From positions 2,595,456-2,659,455 of the forward strand of contig BDSL01000004.1 in the NCBI GenBank assembly GCA_003116995.1: DNA of 64,000 bases, read 5' to 3'. The DNA comes from Yamagishiella unicocca. Its lineage: Eukaryota; Chlorophyta; Chlorophyceae; Chlamydomonadales; Volvocaceae. Under the pieces are notes generated by a model. That model saw only the letters and a list, made by a program, of their open reading frames with translations. It was not told the origin of the DNA and made no database searches. Of the stretch, positions 28,201-39,198 are shown one piece after another (position 1 is the first letter of the stretch; the number at the start of each line of letters is the position of its first letter). A program made the translations under genes and the position numbers.

Positions 28201-29439
28201 CCGGTGTCTTCACCCACACCGGCGGCACGGCCGCCGGTGCCAACGAAACCGTTTGTGAGGCCGCCCACATTATTGACGCCGACACCTGCTGCGAGGACAC
28301 CGCCACCAACACCAGTTGTTAGCGCGCCGACACCAGGCTTCAAGATGCCAACGCCGGTTGCGGGATTGCCACCGCTGAATCCGCCTCCGTTCGTGCCGCC
28401 GCGCTTCCGTCCTCTTGCGCCTGGCTTCCGTCGTCCTGAGGAGGTACCTCAGCCGCCGCCCCAGGCGCCGCCTCAGCCGCCGCCCCAGGCGCCGCCTCAG
28501 GCGCCGCCTCAGGCGCCGCCACCACCGCCGCCGCCACCGCCGCCGCCGCCTCAGTCACCGCCGCCGCCGCCACAGGCACCGTCACCTCAGCCACAGCCGC
28601 CAAAGACGCCGCCTGAAGCGCCGCCGCCACCACAGGCGCCGCCGCCTCAGCCGCCGCCGCCTCAAGCGCCGCCGCCGCCACCGCCGCCACCGCCGCCACC
28701 GCCGCCTCAGCCACCGCCGCCACAGGCGCCGCCGCCGCCACCGCCGCCGCCGCCGCCTCAGCCACCGCCGCCACCGCCGCCACCGCCGCCTCAGCCACCG
28801 CCACCACAGGCGCCGCCGCCGCCACCTCCGCCGCCGCCACCTCCGCCACCGCCGCCTCAGCCACCACCGCCACAGGCGCCGCCACCTCAGGCGCCGCCGC
28901 CTCAAGCACCGCCGCCGCCACCGCCGCCGCCACCGCCACCGCCGCCACCTCAGGCACCGCCGCCTCAAGCGCCACCGCCGCCACCGCCACCGCCGCCACC
29001 GCCGCCACCGCCGCCTCAGCCACCGCCGCCACAGGCGCCGCCGCCGCCACCGCCGCCGCCGCCGCCTCAGCCACCGCCGCCACCACCGCCGCCGCCGCCA
29101 CCTCGGCCACCGCCGCCTCAGCCACCACCGCCACAGGCGCCGCCACCTCAGGCGCCGCCACCTCGGCCGCCGCCGCCACAGCCACCGCCGCGCCCAATCC
29201 TGCTGCCTCTATCAACGCCCACTGTGCGTCCCCCACAGCCGCCGTACCCCTCTCCGGTTCCGCCCGCGTCCTCACCGCCGCCTCTGCCTGTGCGCAATGA
29301 GAGGCCCCGCCGCCTAATGTCGCCGCGACCCCCGCCTGCGGACGAGCCGAGCCCGGAGAACGAGCCGATGCCCCTGGACTACCACCCCTCTTCACCGCCA
29401 CCTCCGCGACGTTCGCGGCCCAGAGGGGGAACGCAGTAA
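21184..29439 (+). CDS. Giant gametolysin-like (peptidase M11) metalloprotease with hydroxyproline-rich domains
   Basis: M11 zinc proteases (gametolysin of Chlamydomonas, VMPs of Volvox) digest cell-wall and extracellular-matrix glycoproteins. Supported exons are 21328-21532, 21984-25342 and 25933-29439, all in phase; the whole protein is about 2,360 residues. The start is uncertain: a hydrophobic signal peptide (LSAFLLIAVVFIA) opens the exon at 21328 without an in-frame ATG. A two-codon first exon, ATGCGG at 21184-21189, would fit in phase. An N-terminal non-repetitive region is followed by about 900 residues of SPPPPP-type repeats. Then comes TLFIIVDLCG and the catalytic domain with zinc motif HELGHNLWLGH (26653-26685), a Cys cluster (CDECDWSC...CC) and FNAPHAWQLGW. 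A second proline-rich tail of PTPAPKP and PPPPQAP repeats ends at 29439. The protein is presumably secreted and arabinosylated on hydroxyproline. The catalytic motif is intact. The two main introns both carry intron-end repeats. Confidence 0.88.
23870..24225. repeat. 45-bp coding tandem repeat in the HRGP domain
   Basis: About eight near-identical units encode PLPSPPSPPLPPPPP. Base-level identity between units is high, so the array expanded recently within the exon. Confidence 0.8.
25772..25905 (+). repeat. Second intron-end repeat family (sense copy, 3' end of M11 intron)
   Basis: The stretch around CTCTTCTGGACCACCACCTT and TCGCCCTTGGTTTACCGG matches, in reverse complement and at about 80 per cent by eye, 51026-51130 in the LRR gene. 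A partial second copy follows at 25873-25905. The repeat ends within 30 bases of the acceptor at 25932. Confidence 0.75.
27449..27599. repeat. 51-bp coding tandem repeat (three copies)
   Basis: Three almost identical units encode IGFSPPPPPPPLPAAAT. They lie just after the catalytic domain at the start of the C-terminal proline-rich tail. Confidence 0.9.
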
Positions 29440-29892
29440 CACCAGCATAGCAGCCAGCAGCAGCAACAGCAATAGCGCCAATGACGAGGCAAGCAGGAGC
29501 AGCGGCAGCCAGCTACTGCCACCAGTCATGGCTCCGCCGGCAGCAGTAGCTGCGAGGGAGCCTGCCGGGGGTAAGAGAGGCGCTGGCGGCCGTCGAGGGC
29601 CCGTGGATCGTAAGGTCCTGCAGGCGCAGCCACAGCGGGACCCTGGAAGAGCGGCGGCAATGTGCGCCATTGCCGGAAAACAAGACCAGCAGGCAGAAGG
29701 GGCTTATGCAACAAAGTCACTCCGTGTGTTGCGCCCGCGGTGGCTGAGGGGTTTACACGTACTGTAGTTACCGGTCAGGTGGTTACCGGGCGCCCGTTCA
29801 CGCGAGTCTTGCCCGGGCCAAGGCGTTCCGACCCAATTATTAGCGCTTGGGGCACAGGAGCATGTGTGGGAGTAAGCTTTCGCGTGACGTTA

Positions 29893-29897
29893 TGTAA
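29893..29897 (+). terminator. Poly(A) signal TGTAA for the M11 protease gene
   Basis: TGTAA lies about 455 bases after the stop codon and is the first one downstream. It fits a typical volvocine 3' UTR. Confidence 0.5.
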
Positions 29898-31171
29898 GGC
29901 GCGGCGGGGCACGATGAGACGCAATGAGGCGCTATGAGACGCGATGAGACGCGACGAGGAAGGCTTCCCGGGAGCTGGGCGTGAGGTGGTTGCATGTCGG
30001 TGTTGAGGTGCATGAGTGGGGCTTGGGTGGTTACAGTCGATGTGGAGAGTATTGCCTTGGCAGATACGGTAGAACTCGCTGTGCTGCACCTGTAGGGTTG
30101 TTGGTCATCAGCCACGTCTAAACTGACACCCCTGCAGCGTGAATAATGTCCTTCATGCCTTGTTTGGGTACTGTGCCTGAATGTGCTCCGCCGGACCAGC
30201 CGTACACCAGCCCCGGCCCCCCTGCCGCGTGCGCGTTTCGATGTACCGGCACGTTTGTTTGTACCGGATTCTTGTCCGGCCGTGCAACATGCTCCCAGCG
30301 ACAGCGCGTGAGGGGGACAACGCACTGGCGCTGCGGCCGCCCCCGCTGTGGAGCCTCAGCCGCACCCGCTGCGGCCCCTAGGGCGTGGCAGGCAGCCCTC
30401 CCGTGTGGTGAGATCCGCTGTGAGGGCTTACCTCGGGAGTTTTTGTTTGGTGTGGCGTCAGCTGAGCGGTAACGTAAGGGTCCTAGTATGCGTTGCGTGG
30501 ACACTGCTCTCCGCCCATTCCTCGAACTGCTTCCCTTTACTGACTGTGCCATTCGTTTCCTCCTGTCCTCCCTTGTGCTCCGTCCTCACCTCGTAGGTAC
30601 TTCTAAGCTCCGCACATGGGTGGGACTTCTTAGTATGTGCGCCTGCCTGTTGGTAGCGTGGGCTCCCCCTGCTGGTCACAACAGCTCGCTGGCAGTGACG
30701 ACGAGGCCCCACGTTTCAAGTGGCGCTGTTGGTGACATCATCGGGCGGGGCTGGGAAGATATATACACTAAAGATTGACGCGCGCGCACGACCGAACATA
30801 GGTATCTTGCCACAGTCGAAGGGGCCCGAGCGGGCTGACGCGCTGCATTAGCATCCGGCACGTCGCTGCGCCGCGGCCCTGCTGCGGGTAACCGTTCTCA
30901 CCACTGCGTTTCGTTTTTTGTCGTACGATGTGGGTTGACAGGGTTGACAGGGTTTTAGGGTTTCCTGCCCTCAGCGCGGAGTGGGCGCCATGCAAGCAGG
31001 CCGGTGGAGACAGTTGAGGCGTTGGGCGTGAGGCGCGCCGCGCTGCACCGCCTAGTGTGCTCACTGGGTCTGGGTGGTGATGACGGCCGTTGGGTGCCTT
31101 TCACTCCGGCGCGATAGGATTTGATAAGGGTAACGGTTGGCGTTGGCTATGCGGTGTGTCGGTTGCGGCAG

Positions 31172-31227
31172 CCTGCCTCCCTGCCTGCCTCCCTGCCTGC
31201 CTTCCTGCCTGCCTCCCTGCCTGCCCG
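31172..31227. repeat. CTGC-rich simple repeat
   Basis: Tandem CCTGCCTGCCTC units with one C-to-T change. It is intergenic and has no associated gene. Confidence 0.85.
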
Positions 31228-32530
31228 CTACCGCGTGCATCCCCAAACGATCGCATGCAGCCACGGGAGGCATTTGTATGTGGCCACGTCAGTTGGGTTG
31301 AGTCATAGTGTGACGACTGCGAAATTGCCTCTGTTGCTTTGTGAGGAGGGGGCCCGGGCCCTGCGACAGAAAAAACATTCACATGACAGCCGACGGTTTG
31401 CTGCGAAATGCATTTCAGGAGGGACCGTGTTTGGCGGCTCAGATCATTGCGGTGGCAGCCCTGTTTGTAGGTGCTGGGAGGTAGTACGGCAGCCTTCGGT
31501 ACGGAAGAAATTACGGAATCCAGGAGCGTAGATTAACATATTTTACACAAGACTGTACTTCATTTGCGATTACTGTTTCACCTATCGTTGTCATCATGGA
31601 CACCTGCAGTACGGCGTTGAGTGAACTTACGGCAGGCGTGTGCCACCATCTCTCAATTATGTACGGGCTTGTAACGGCTCGTTCGGCGGCGGCTGCGGGC
31701 GCCGCTGACGTCAGTCCGTAGATCGGTGTCCTGGGCTCGGAACCAGCTGCTGAGTTCTACCATTTCAGCCGCCTGATCATGCGAAATCATACCAACGAAA
31801 CGTAACATCAACTCGTATCACACACACACACCCCGCGCTGGCTTAAAACACACCCCGCGCTGGCTTGCGTGCAGCTGCTGGCCGGTGTGTTTCCCTCGCC
31901 TCCGTGTCAGATACACGTACCTCCACATGCGTGCGGACGGGTTCCATAAGCTGCCGGCTCGATTGAGGGGTTAAGAGGTGGCGCTCCTAGCAGGGTGTCT
32001 TCAAAGGCCCTTGATAAGGCTTAAGCCCCTTGTCGGAATGCAAGGATCAGGCTTGTTGGGTCTCGATCCCATGCCGAAGGCTGTTTTGTTCGAGTGACTA
32101 TGGAGCCCCTCTTGCGTCCAGAGGGGTACCACGGACGAGGCAAACACTGTTTGGCGACACAACGGAGATTCCACAAAGCAGCAAAAACACAGTGCCGTAC
32201 GCTACCCCCGCCTTCAATCGGAAGTCGCAGGACAGCTAGGCAATGGCAACCATCCCGGAGAGCTGCCATGGAGAATCCGTTGGCCAACTACGCCTACCCG
32301 CTGCACCCCATCTCCGTTTAATCCGTCCGTAAGTGCATTCTAACCGTCTGCTTTCGCGTTCCGTTGCATTTGCACATTCCTTCAATCCCAGACCCTTTCC
32401 GGTGCCAATTTATCTTGTTGTGCTATGACAAGAAGGCCAACTTTAAATCCAATATGCAATGATTAAATGAGATCGCGACATCTAGATGCCATTAGTGCAA
32501 GCAGCTCGTCAATGATTGGAGGGTGGAGCC

Positions 32531-32637
32531 AATGAGGCCACGTCACAGATGCAATGAGGCCACGTCACAGATCCAATGAGGCCACGTCACAGATCCAATG
32601 AGCCACGTCACAGATGCAATGAGGCCACGTCACAGAC
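32531..32637. repeat. 22-bp tandem repeat with CCACGTCA core (five copies)
   Basis: Units start at 32531, 32553, 32575, 32597 and 32618 and read AATGAGGCCACGTCACAGAT plus two bases; one unit lacks a base. Each copy contains CCACGTCA, a bZIP-type (ACGT core) binding sequence. The array lies beyond the 3' end of the YidD-like gene. Confidence 0.9.
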
Positions 32638-32860
32638 CCTCTGGCTGACGCCCGCTGGCGAATTCCGCAACGTGTGCATCGCCCGATCCGGCCTCCCCCG
32701 CCTCTCTCGTCCGCACACCCCTTCACACCCCATCACATGGGCGGACTGTGTGGGTCCATCCGGGGATAGGCCCCTTCTTCCCTTGCCCCTTATGCAGGAC
32801 TTGGTCCTCGTGCCCTCCCGAGACCCCACGGCCCCATAATAGACATTTCTTAACGGAAAC

Positions 32861-35158
32861 TTAGTAGACGAGCGATTCGATGGTAGACGCCACGAGCCAG
32901 TACGCCAGAGCCGCCCCGAGCACCACCGACACCTCCGGCGTGTAGGGGTACTGGTAGATGGCGCCCAGGCCCACGGGGGGCCAGGCGGGCGGGTCGTAGC
33001 CGCGGCCGCCTGCAGGGGCGGGAGGGTGAGTCCAGGAGGGGGCGGTTCAGGTGACGGGTGCGGATGCGGGCGCAGGTGGTATTGGTGGTGTTGGTAGTCA
33101 TTGTGGTGCTGGTGGTCATTGTGTTGTTGTTGTTGTTATTGTTGTTGGTGGTGGCGGTGGTGGTGGTGGTGGTCGTGTGCAGAGTAGGGGGCAGTGAGGA
33201 ACGCCGCGGGCTCGACATACGGCAGCAGGAAGGGAGGAAGTTTAGTAGCGGGAGAACAGTCGGGAAGGCGGGTAGGGGAGGCACGGAATACGGGGCGAGG
33301 GGGCGCATTGGAGTTACGGAAGGGGTGGCACAAAAACCTGCGACAGGGACAGGATAGTTGGCGCATGTGCGTCGGGCACCGATTTTGTGGGCGCATGCTG
33401 GAGCACTGGGACTGACTACCGGAAGGGGGGGGTGCCGTTGAACGGGAGCGGGGAGCAGAAGGGCATGTGGCGAGGCAGGGGGTGTAGATGTGAGTGCGAT
33501 CGACTGGACGGGACCGAACCGCCCATCCTCCTCCTTCTACCAATGTCGTGTAACCGGTTTCTATGCCACTTCTCCGTCTCCTCAACCGCCCATGTGGGGT
33601 GTAAACGGGTTTTCTCACAACCCCCACAAGCGCGTGAGCATGGCATGGCGGGCGGCGACGTGGTGTGGCATGGTGCGGTGTGTATTTATGCAACGGGGGT
33701 TAGCGAGAAGACCCGGGGGGGGGGGTACAGCGGGTGCGGTTGAGTTTCAGGTGCGGGGCGGCGACTCACCCCAGGGATTGCACCGCAGCAGTCGCCACGC
33801 CGTGAGGACCGTCCCGCGGGTCACGCCTGCGCACATGGGTAGGAGCAGCCGCAGCAAGGGGTTAGGCGGTCAATAGCAACCCGGGGGGGTTACATAAAAG
33901 AATCGGTAGCAACCCGGGGGTTGGCATTCCCCCCGGGGGGGCGAGGGAGGGGGAGGGGGAGGGAGGGACTCATTGCGCTGCTCCCAAACCCAACACATAG
34001 CGCACCCTTTCATCGCAACACGCGCATCTCCCCGTCCACGCGCTTCACGACCCCAGCTGTCAGAAACATTCCGGCGCGGATTCCCCGCCACAGGCCCCCC
34101 CAGGGGTCTGCCCACCCATACACACACCGGCGGCCTCCCCTCCCCTCCCCTCCCCGCCTCTCTCCCCTCCCCGCTCACCGAACTTCTTGTAGCTCTCGAT
34201 GGAGTACATGGAGCAGGTAGGCAGGAAGCGGCAGGTGGATGGCATCAGCGGTGACAGCACGTTGCGGTAGAAGGCGAGCATGGAGAGCGCGGCACTGGGG
34301 GGTGAAAGGGGGGGGGTAAGAACCCGGTTACACAACATGGGAAGAGTAGCTGGCGCATAGCCTTCGGACGCATGCGTGCGTGAGTTAAGGGGGCAGCGGG
34401 GAAGGTAGAGGGCAAGGGGAGGGCGGTCGGAACGGCGATAGGGGTTAAATTAGGGTGGGGGCACCTGAGTAGGTTGGGGGCCCGGACCCCCGCCTCCCCT
34501 CACTGCCTCCAGGAGGGCCCTTCTCGAGCCCCAACGCACGCGCACCCATCCGGCACAATCAGTAGCCAGCCCTGCGCACTGTAAATGACACAACGACAGC
34601 GGTAGCAGTAGCAACAGCAGCAGCAGCACTAGCAGCAGCAGCAGCACTAGCAGCAGCAGCAGCACTAGCAGCAGCAGCAGCACTAGCAGCAGCAGTAGCA
34701 CTAGCAGCGGCATCAGCAGCAACAACAGTATAAGCAACAGTATCAGCAGTAGGCGCTAATCACCGCCCACTGTCACCCCTTCCGGCCCGCCCCCTGCCAC
34801 CACCTCACCGCACGCCTACGCTCGGCGGCGCTTCATCCGCCACGTCATCGCCGCCAGCCGCCGATCCCGACGCCGCCCTCCCCGCCTCCTCCTCCGCCTC
34901 GCCGCCCCCCGGCCTTCTCGGCGACCCTCGGCCGGCACTGCCGCCGCCAGCACTACTGCTGCCGCCACCGTCACCGTCGGCCCCCCCGGCGTGACGCCTC
35001 CCGCCGCCGACGAGCCCCGCAGTGCTTGTGTGCGCCTGCTGTCCCGACTCGTCCTGGCCAGCCGGGCCCCCCCCCGTGCCGCCGCTCTCACCGCCGCCGC
35101 CCCGCTGCTCCGGGCAGCATGCCACGACGTGACCAGTGCCGGGCTCCCCTCCCCGGAG
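32861..35158 (-). CDS. YidD-like plastid membrane-insertion factor (first exon unresolved)
   Basis: YidD proteins are small amphipathic, membrane-associated helpers of YidC/Alb3-type insertion. Four exons join in phase: 35158-34809, 34294-34179, 33826-33770 and 33009-32861, giving 223 residues. The family core is [20 protein letters not shown], then [15 protein letters not shown] and [10 protein letters not shown], with both conserved Cys in CRFxPTCS and the RCNP motif intact. Upstream is a Gly/Ser-rich, low-conservation segment of about 115 residues, probably the end of a plastid transit region. Downstream, after DPPAWPP, the protein adds a hydrophobic segment ([15 protein letters not shown]) absent from bacterial YidD. 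The start codon was not found: an ATG at 35512 opens a transit-like peptide but has no in-phase donor, and an exon above 35750 is also possible because an intron-end repeat lies at 35695-35745. The introns at 33010-33769 and 34295-34808 carry these repeats. Confidence 0.85.
34313..34362 (-). repeat. Intron-end repeat directly before an acceptor
   Basis: On the minus strand this copy reads from ATGCGCCAGCTACTCTTCCC through ATGTTGTGTAACCGGGTTC and then a C-rich tract ending in the CAG acceptor at 34297-34295. It shows that the two motif halves form one unit. Confidence 0.75.
34616..34735. repeat. AGC-rich 15-bp repeat in YidD-like intron
   Basis: Units of AGCAGCAGCAGCACT are repeated about seven times, grading into other AGC triplets. 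It lies inside the intron 34295-34808. Confidence 0.85.
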
Positions 35159-35321
35159 CTGTGAGGGCGGGGAGGGGGCGGCAGGTGGTCAGGGAGAGAG
35201 GCAGGACAAGGCAGGGAGGGGCAGGAAGAAAGCGGCAGCAGAAGCAGGAGCAGAAGCGTAGCAGCAGGAGCAGCAGCAGTAGCGTAGCAGCAGCAGCAGG
35301 AGCGTAGCAGCAGGAGCAGGA

Positions 35322-35353
<32 letters not shown>

Positions 35354-36934
35354 AGCAGCAGGCGCAGGAGCAGGAGCAGCAGCAGCGGTGGTGGTGAACG
35401 GGAATGCAAGGGGCGGCGCGCAGGCTAGGGGAGGGAGGTGTTTCGGGGGTGCGGCGAAACGGCGCTGACGAGCTGTGCGCCAGGAGTCGTGAAATGAAGC
35501 TATAGGGAGCATGAAGGAGGAGGAAGAGGAAGCCTATCAACAGGAGGAGCAAGAGGAGGAGGGTTTGAGAGGTTTGTCGCCTTCGTTTGTTCACGGAGGC
35601 GGCAAACGAGGCGCGAAGGGTGGGTGGGTGGGTGATAGGTTGGGGTGAGGAATCTGGTCGGGGCCCCCCCCGAACCCACACCCCACCCGAGCATGCGCCA
35701 ACTATCCTGTCCTGTTGCGTAAAACGGTTTTTACACACCCCATCCTGCCCCGCCGCCGCCCACACGACCCCAGCCCCAACGCATTGCGATCGCAACGCCG
35801 TCGCATTAGAATGACATCAGGGACCCGGTAGGGCGCATCGTGTGGTCTGTGCAGGCGGTGTGAGGGTGGTATGCGGCGGTCATGGGTCTGCCCTGGGAGT
35901 GCTAGAATTTGCACCTGCGCACGGCTGGTCAGCGGCCAGGGACTGTAGCTGTACGCGTGTTTTGGGTTGGAGGTGGGGTCGGCAGGGTAGGGGGAGTCGG
36001 TGCGGTGGGGGTCGGCGTCCGGGAAGGGTCAATCGGGACTGACCGGTCCCAATTGGGTCGGGTTATCACGAAGACGTGTGATCGAGCCGCGCGGGTTGCA
36101 ATCGCAAAGGGATTGGGAAGGGAGCGCGGCTGCCAGCAACGCCGCCCTATGAGGTGCGTGCCGCTGATCGCAGGAGCGCCGGAAGACGTACTGTGGGGGA
36201 TGGAGCGGCTATGAGGTGTAGATACCCTCCAGGTGACGCAGGGTTTGGGGCGGGTAGGGGCAAGGGGAGTCGAGGATATCCCGCATGCAGCGCGGGACTG
36301 CGTCAAGCGTTTAGTCAACCGCCGGTGCTTGGGGTAGTCTGTTCCCCACAGCCCATCCGCAGCGGCCTGTTCGCGCCTCTACTCGCCATATGCAGCTCGA
36401 GGAGCAGCCGTGGTCGTGGCGGGCCTGAGATCGTTGTCCGCCAGCAGTTCCGACAAAGTGACGCGCCAATTGCACCTTTTCCTCTACCGCTATGAGCGCT
36501 CCGAGAGCGTGTGGCTTGCATTTTCACGTGAAAACAATCTTTATGTAATGACATGACGCAAAGCATACGCTGTGTTACATTACTTTGAGCGCTCCTTGTG
36601 ACGATGGCTACCGCAATTTGTTGGTGTTATGAACGCACCAGATCTAGTGCTTTGTCCTGATTTGGGAGATGCTGTTTCGAGGGGACACAGCTGATTCAGC
36701 AAGACGAAAGTAGCAAATCTAGTTCGTTCGACTGCAAAACTTCTGTGCCGTATTGGGCGTGCCACGTAACGCTCGGCGGTTTCGGGCCCTTGTCGGTACG
36801 GCGATCAGAATCAGCCGTACCAATCGAGGGACGCTTAAGCTTGCCGTCAGCGGGAACATCTGCCTGTTGCGGTGCATCCTTGTTCCTCAATTGGCCACTT
36901 GGTTCCATCACACCAGCAACCACCAGCAGCAACC
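35159..36934. promoter_or_regulatory. Divergent region between the YidD-like gene and LHCB4
   Basis: The left part probably contains the missing YidD-like first exon and an intron with the repeat at 35695-35745. The right part must hold the LHCB4 promoter. A G-box-like GCCACGTAAC lies at about 36759-36768. No TATA box is obvious. Confidence 0.4.
35226..35397. repeat. GCAGGAGCAG low-complexity repeat
   Basis: Imperfect GCAGCAG/GGAGCAG units lie upstream of the YidD-like exon at 35158. Depending on the true first exon they are intronic or encode an Ala/Pro- or Leu-rich transit segment. Confidence 0.75.
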
Positions 36935-38578
36935 ATGCAGACCGTACTCGCCAAGTCGTCCTTCATGGGCGCTCGCCCCTTCGGCGTGGCCAGCAAGGCC
37001 AAGTGGACGATGGACAAGAAGCTGCCCTTCTCCCTGCCGTCTTTCGGTGGTGAGAAGAAGAGCGGCACTGTCGCGGCCAAGCCGAAGGCTGGCACTGCTA
37101 CGACTAAGCCTGCTCCTAAGTCGGGCACCACCAAGAAGGTCGCTAAGGACACCGCTACTCGCTCGGGTGGTGTTGGCTACCGCAAGTACCAGGGTGACGC
37201 TCTGTGGCTGCCCAACACTGTGCGCCCGGAGTGGCTTGACGGCTCTCTGCCCGGCGACCGCGGCTTTGACCCCCTCGGTAAGCTATTTGGCCTTATAAAT
37301 CAGCTTATTGGCATCTTTGATCTTTTTGTTTCCATAAAATAAGGCAGATCCTTTTGCCGGCGGGTAGCGCGGTCGCGAGACCCAACTCGCATGCTTCCGG
37401 CTTCTACAGAGATCCATCGTTACTGGTCATGATCTGAGGCGCTAGATTTTTACTGACTTATTTGTACATTTACCTCCCTCAGGCCTGTCTAAGCCGTCAG
37501 AGTTCGTGGTGATTGGTGTTGATGAGAACGACCAGAACGTTGCCCAGAACAAGAAGGGCTCCGTGGAGGCCATCGTTGCCGCTTCTCCCGATGAGGTCAG
37601 CTCGGAGAACCGCCTGGCCCCCTACTCGGAGGTGTTCGGTCTGGCTCGCTTCCGCGAGTGCGAGATTATCCACGGCCGCTGGGCTATGCTGGCGTGCCTG
37701 GGCTGCCTGGTGGCTGAGGCTACCACTGGCGTGTCCTGGTGGGTCTTCCTTGCACACACGATCGCCAACATTGAAAGATCAGATAATGCACGCAAAGGCA
37801 TTGCTGACTCGATGGCGTGATCGTTTGTTCCTCTTAAATCTACGCCCTCTCTGCTTGGGCGTTGTAGAAAGTATTTGATCTTGGAAAATGACTCGGCGGT
37901 GAAGTGGGCGACTTATTCCGTTGGGCCAGCAAGTATATCGCCACACTTCACTTATTGTTTCGGCTGTGTGCGCTGCTGGATATGCCATCATTGCGTGTTC
38001 GCTTTCATAGAGACAAATAATTTAACCGCTTGATCTTCACGCTTATTCCGTAACAGGGTCGATGCCGGCAAGGTGGAGCTGGACGGTGCCTCGTACGCCG
38101 GCCTGTCTCTGCCCTTCAGCATCACCCAGCTGATCTGGATTGAGGTGCTCCTGGTTGGTGGTGCTGAGGTCTACCGCAACACGGAGACCAACCCCGAGAA
38201 GCGCTGCTACCCGGGTGGCTTCTTCGACCCCCTCAAGCTGGCCAGCGAGGACGAGGAGCGCGCTTTCCGCCTGAAGACTGCTGAGATCAAGCATGCTCGC
38301 CTTGCGATGGTGAGATAGTTTGGATGTCCTTTGTAGGGTGGCCTGATGCTACATATGGAGGGTGTTGCACACGTGCATCCGCCATGTGGGAAACCGTACA
38401 TGGTGTGCGGAATCTTGCATTTCCTCAATTATTGCAAACTCTGGCGTAAACGCTGTCATTCTTTTGCATGCAGGTTTCGTTCTTCGGCTACAGCGTACAA
38501 GCCCTGTCGACTGGTGAGGGTGCTCTTGGCTCTCTGGCCAAGTTCGCTGACGGCCTCAACAGCGGCAAGGGTCTCTAA
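36935..38578 (+). CDS. LHCB4: CP29, minor chlorophyll a/b-binding protein of photosystem II
   Basis: CP29 binds chlorophyll and carotenoid in the thylakoid, connects the trimeric LHCII antenna to the PSII core and takes part in state transitions. Four exons join in phase: 36935-37277, 37483-37738, 38057-38309 and 38474-38578, giving 318 residues. [40 protein letters not shown] and GVDENDQN are nearly identical to Chlamydomonas LHCB4. The first and third transmembrane helices carry the chlorophyll-binding [18 protein letters not shown] (here [15 protein letters not shown]) and [15 protein letters not shown] motifs. The N-terminal region is Lys/Thr-rich ([15 protein letters not shown]), the phosphorylated segment in the alga. 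About 36 residues of ordinary transit-like sequence precede it. Introns are short, less GC-rich and free of intron-end repeats, as expected for a highly expressed gene. Confidence 0.97.
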
Positions 38579-38935
38579 GCGACTCAGCCGCATGTCCACC
38601 GCAGCCGCTGTTTTTTGACCGGACCTGTCCTCATTCCGTTTCGAGGGCCCACTGCTTGAGCGATGGGAGAGAGCTGCTGTCGCTGACTGCAGTGCAGTCG
38701 AGTGGTGATTTGGTGGTTTGATGTACAGTGGAGGTCAGCCGCTGGGCGGTGACCTCTATGTATGATAAAAAAGGGGAGGAGCGTTCGCGCGTAGTGTCAT
38801 TCACAGATCCTGACAGTGGATTGTTACGATGGCACGTGTTTTTGTGTGGGTTTACCACACTCGAGAAGAGAAATCAGCCTGCATAGGGCAATAACGCACG
38901 GCCCCAACTCTGTTTGGGGGCGGGTGGCCAGGAGT

Positions 38936-38940
38936 TGTAA
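38936..38940 (+). terminator. Poly(A) signal TGTAA for LHCB4
   Basis: TGTAA lies about 358 bases after the LHCB4 stop. It is the first such motif downstream. Confidence 0.6.
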
Positions 38941-39193
38941 ACGCCTAGATTACTGATATCTCCAGATTAAATGTAGCCGCCAACATGAGAAAGGGGGCAT
39001 GTCCGGTGCATGCCTGGGGGCGGTGACCAACCTCCGTCCTTACCCGTGATGCCGCTAGCTACAGAGAGCTAGTTGAAAGGAGCTAGTGCTCGTGAATACA
39101 TTTGCACAGCTGGTACCGAATAAAAAATCTTGTGGGTTGACGTATTTCCACGTGGACCTCCAGTCGAAAGTGTCATACACAAGCCGAGCTTTC

Positions 39194-39198
39194 TTACA
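39194..39198 (-). terminator. Candidate poly(A) signal for the FAM135-like gene
   Basis: TTACA on the plus strand (TGTAA on minus) lies about 600 bases past the stop of the esterase gene. It is the first one downstream. Confidence 0.4.

Larger units (their letters stand above)
29440..32860. other. 3.4-kb intergenic region between convergent genes
   Basis: No open frame here has a recognisable domain. Visible features are a GCAATGAGGCGCTATGAGACG-like short repeat (29915-29960), a telomere-like AGGGTTTTAGGGTTT stretch (30949-30963), a CCTGCCTGCCTC array (31172-31227), a short repeat of ACACCCCGCGCTGGCTT (31828-31865), and the 22-bp array listed separately. Confidence 0.55.

Noticed and set aside
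30146..30472. Cys-rich 108-residue frame in the 29.4-32.9 kb interval
   Set aside because: It has no recognisable domain or splice partner, and its composition is like random GC-rich sequence.
35189..35512. Ala/Pro-rich transit-like frame as the YidD-like first exon
   Set aside because: It looks plausible as a transit peptide, but neither possible donor gives the phase required by the exon at 35158, so it was left out of the model.
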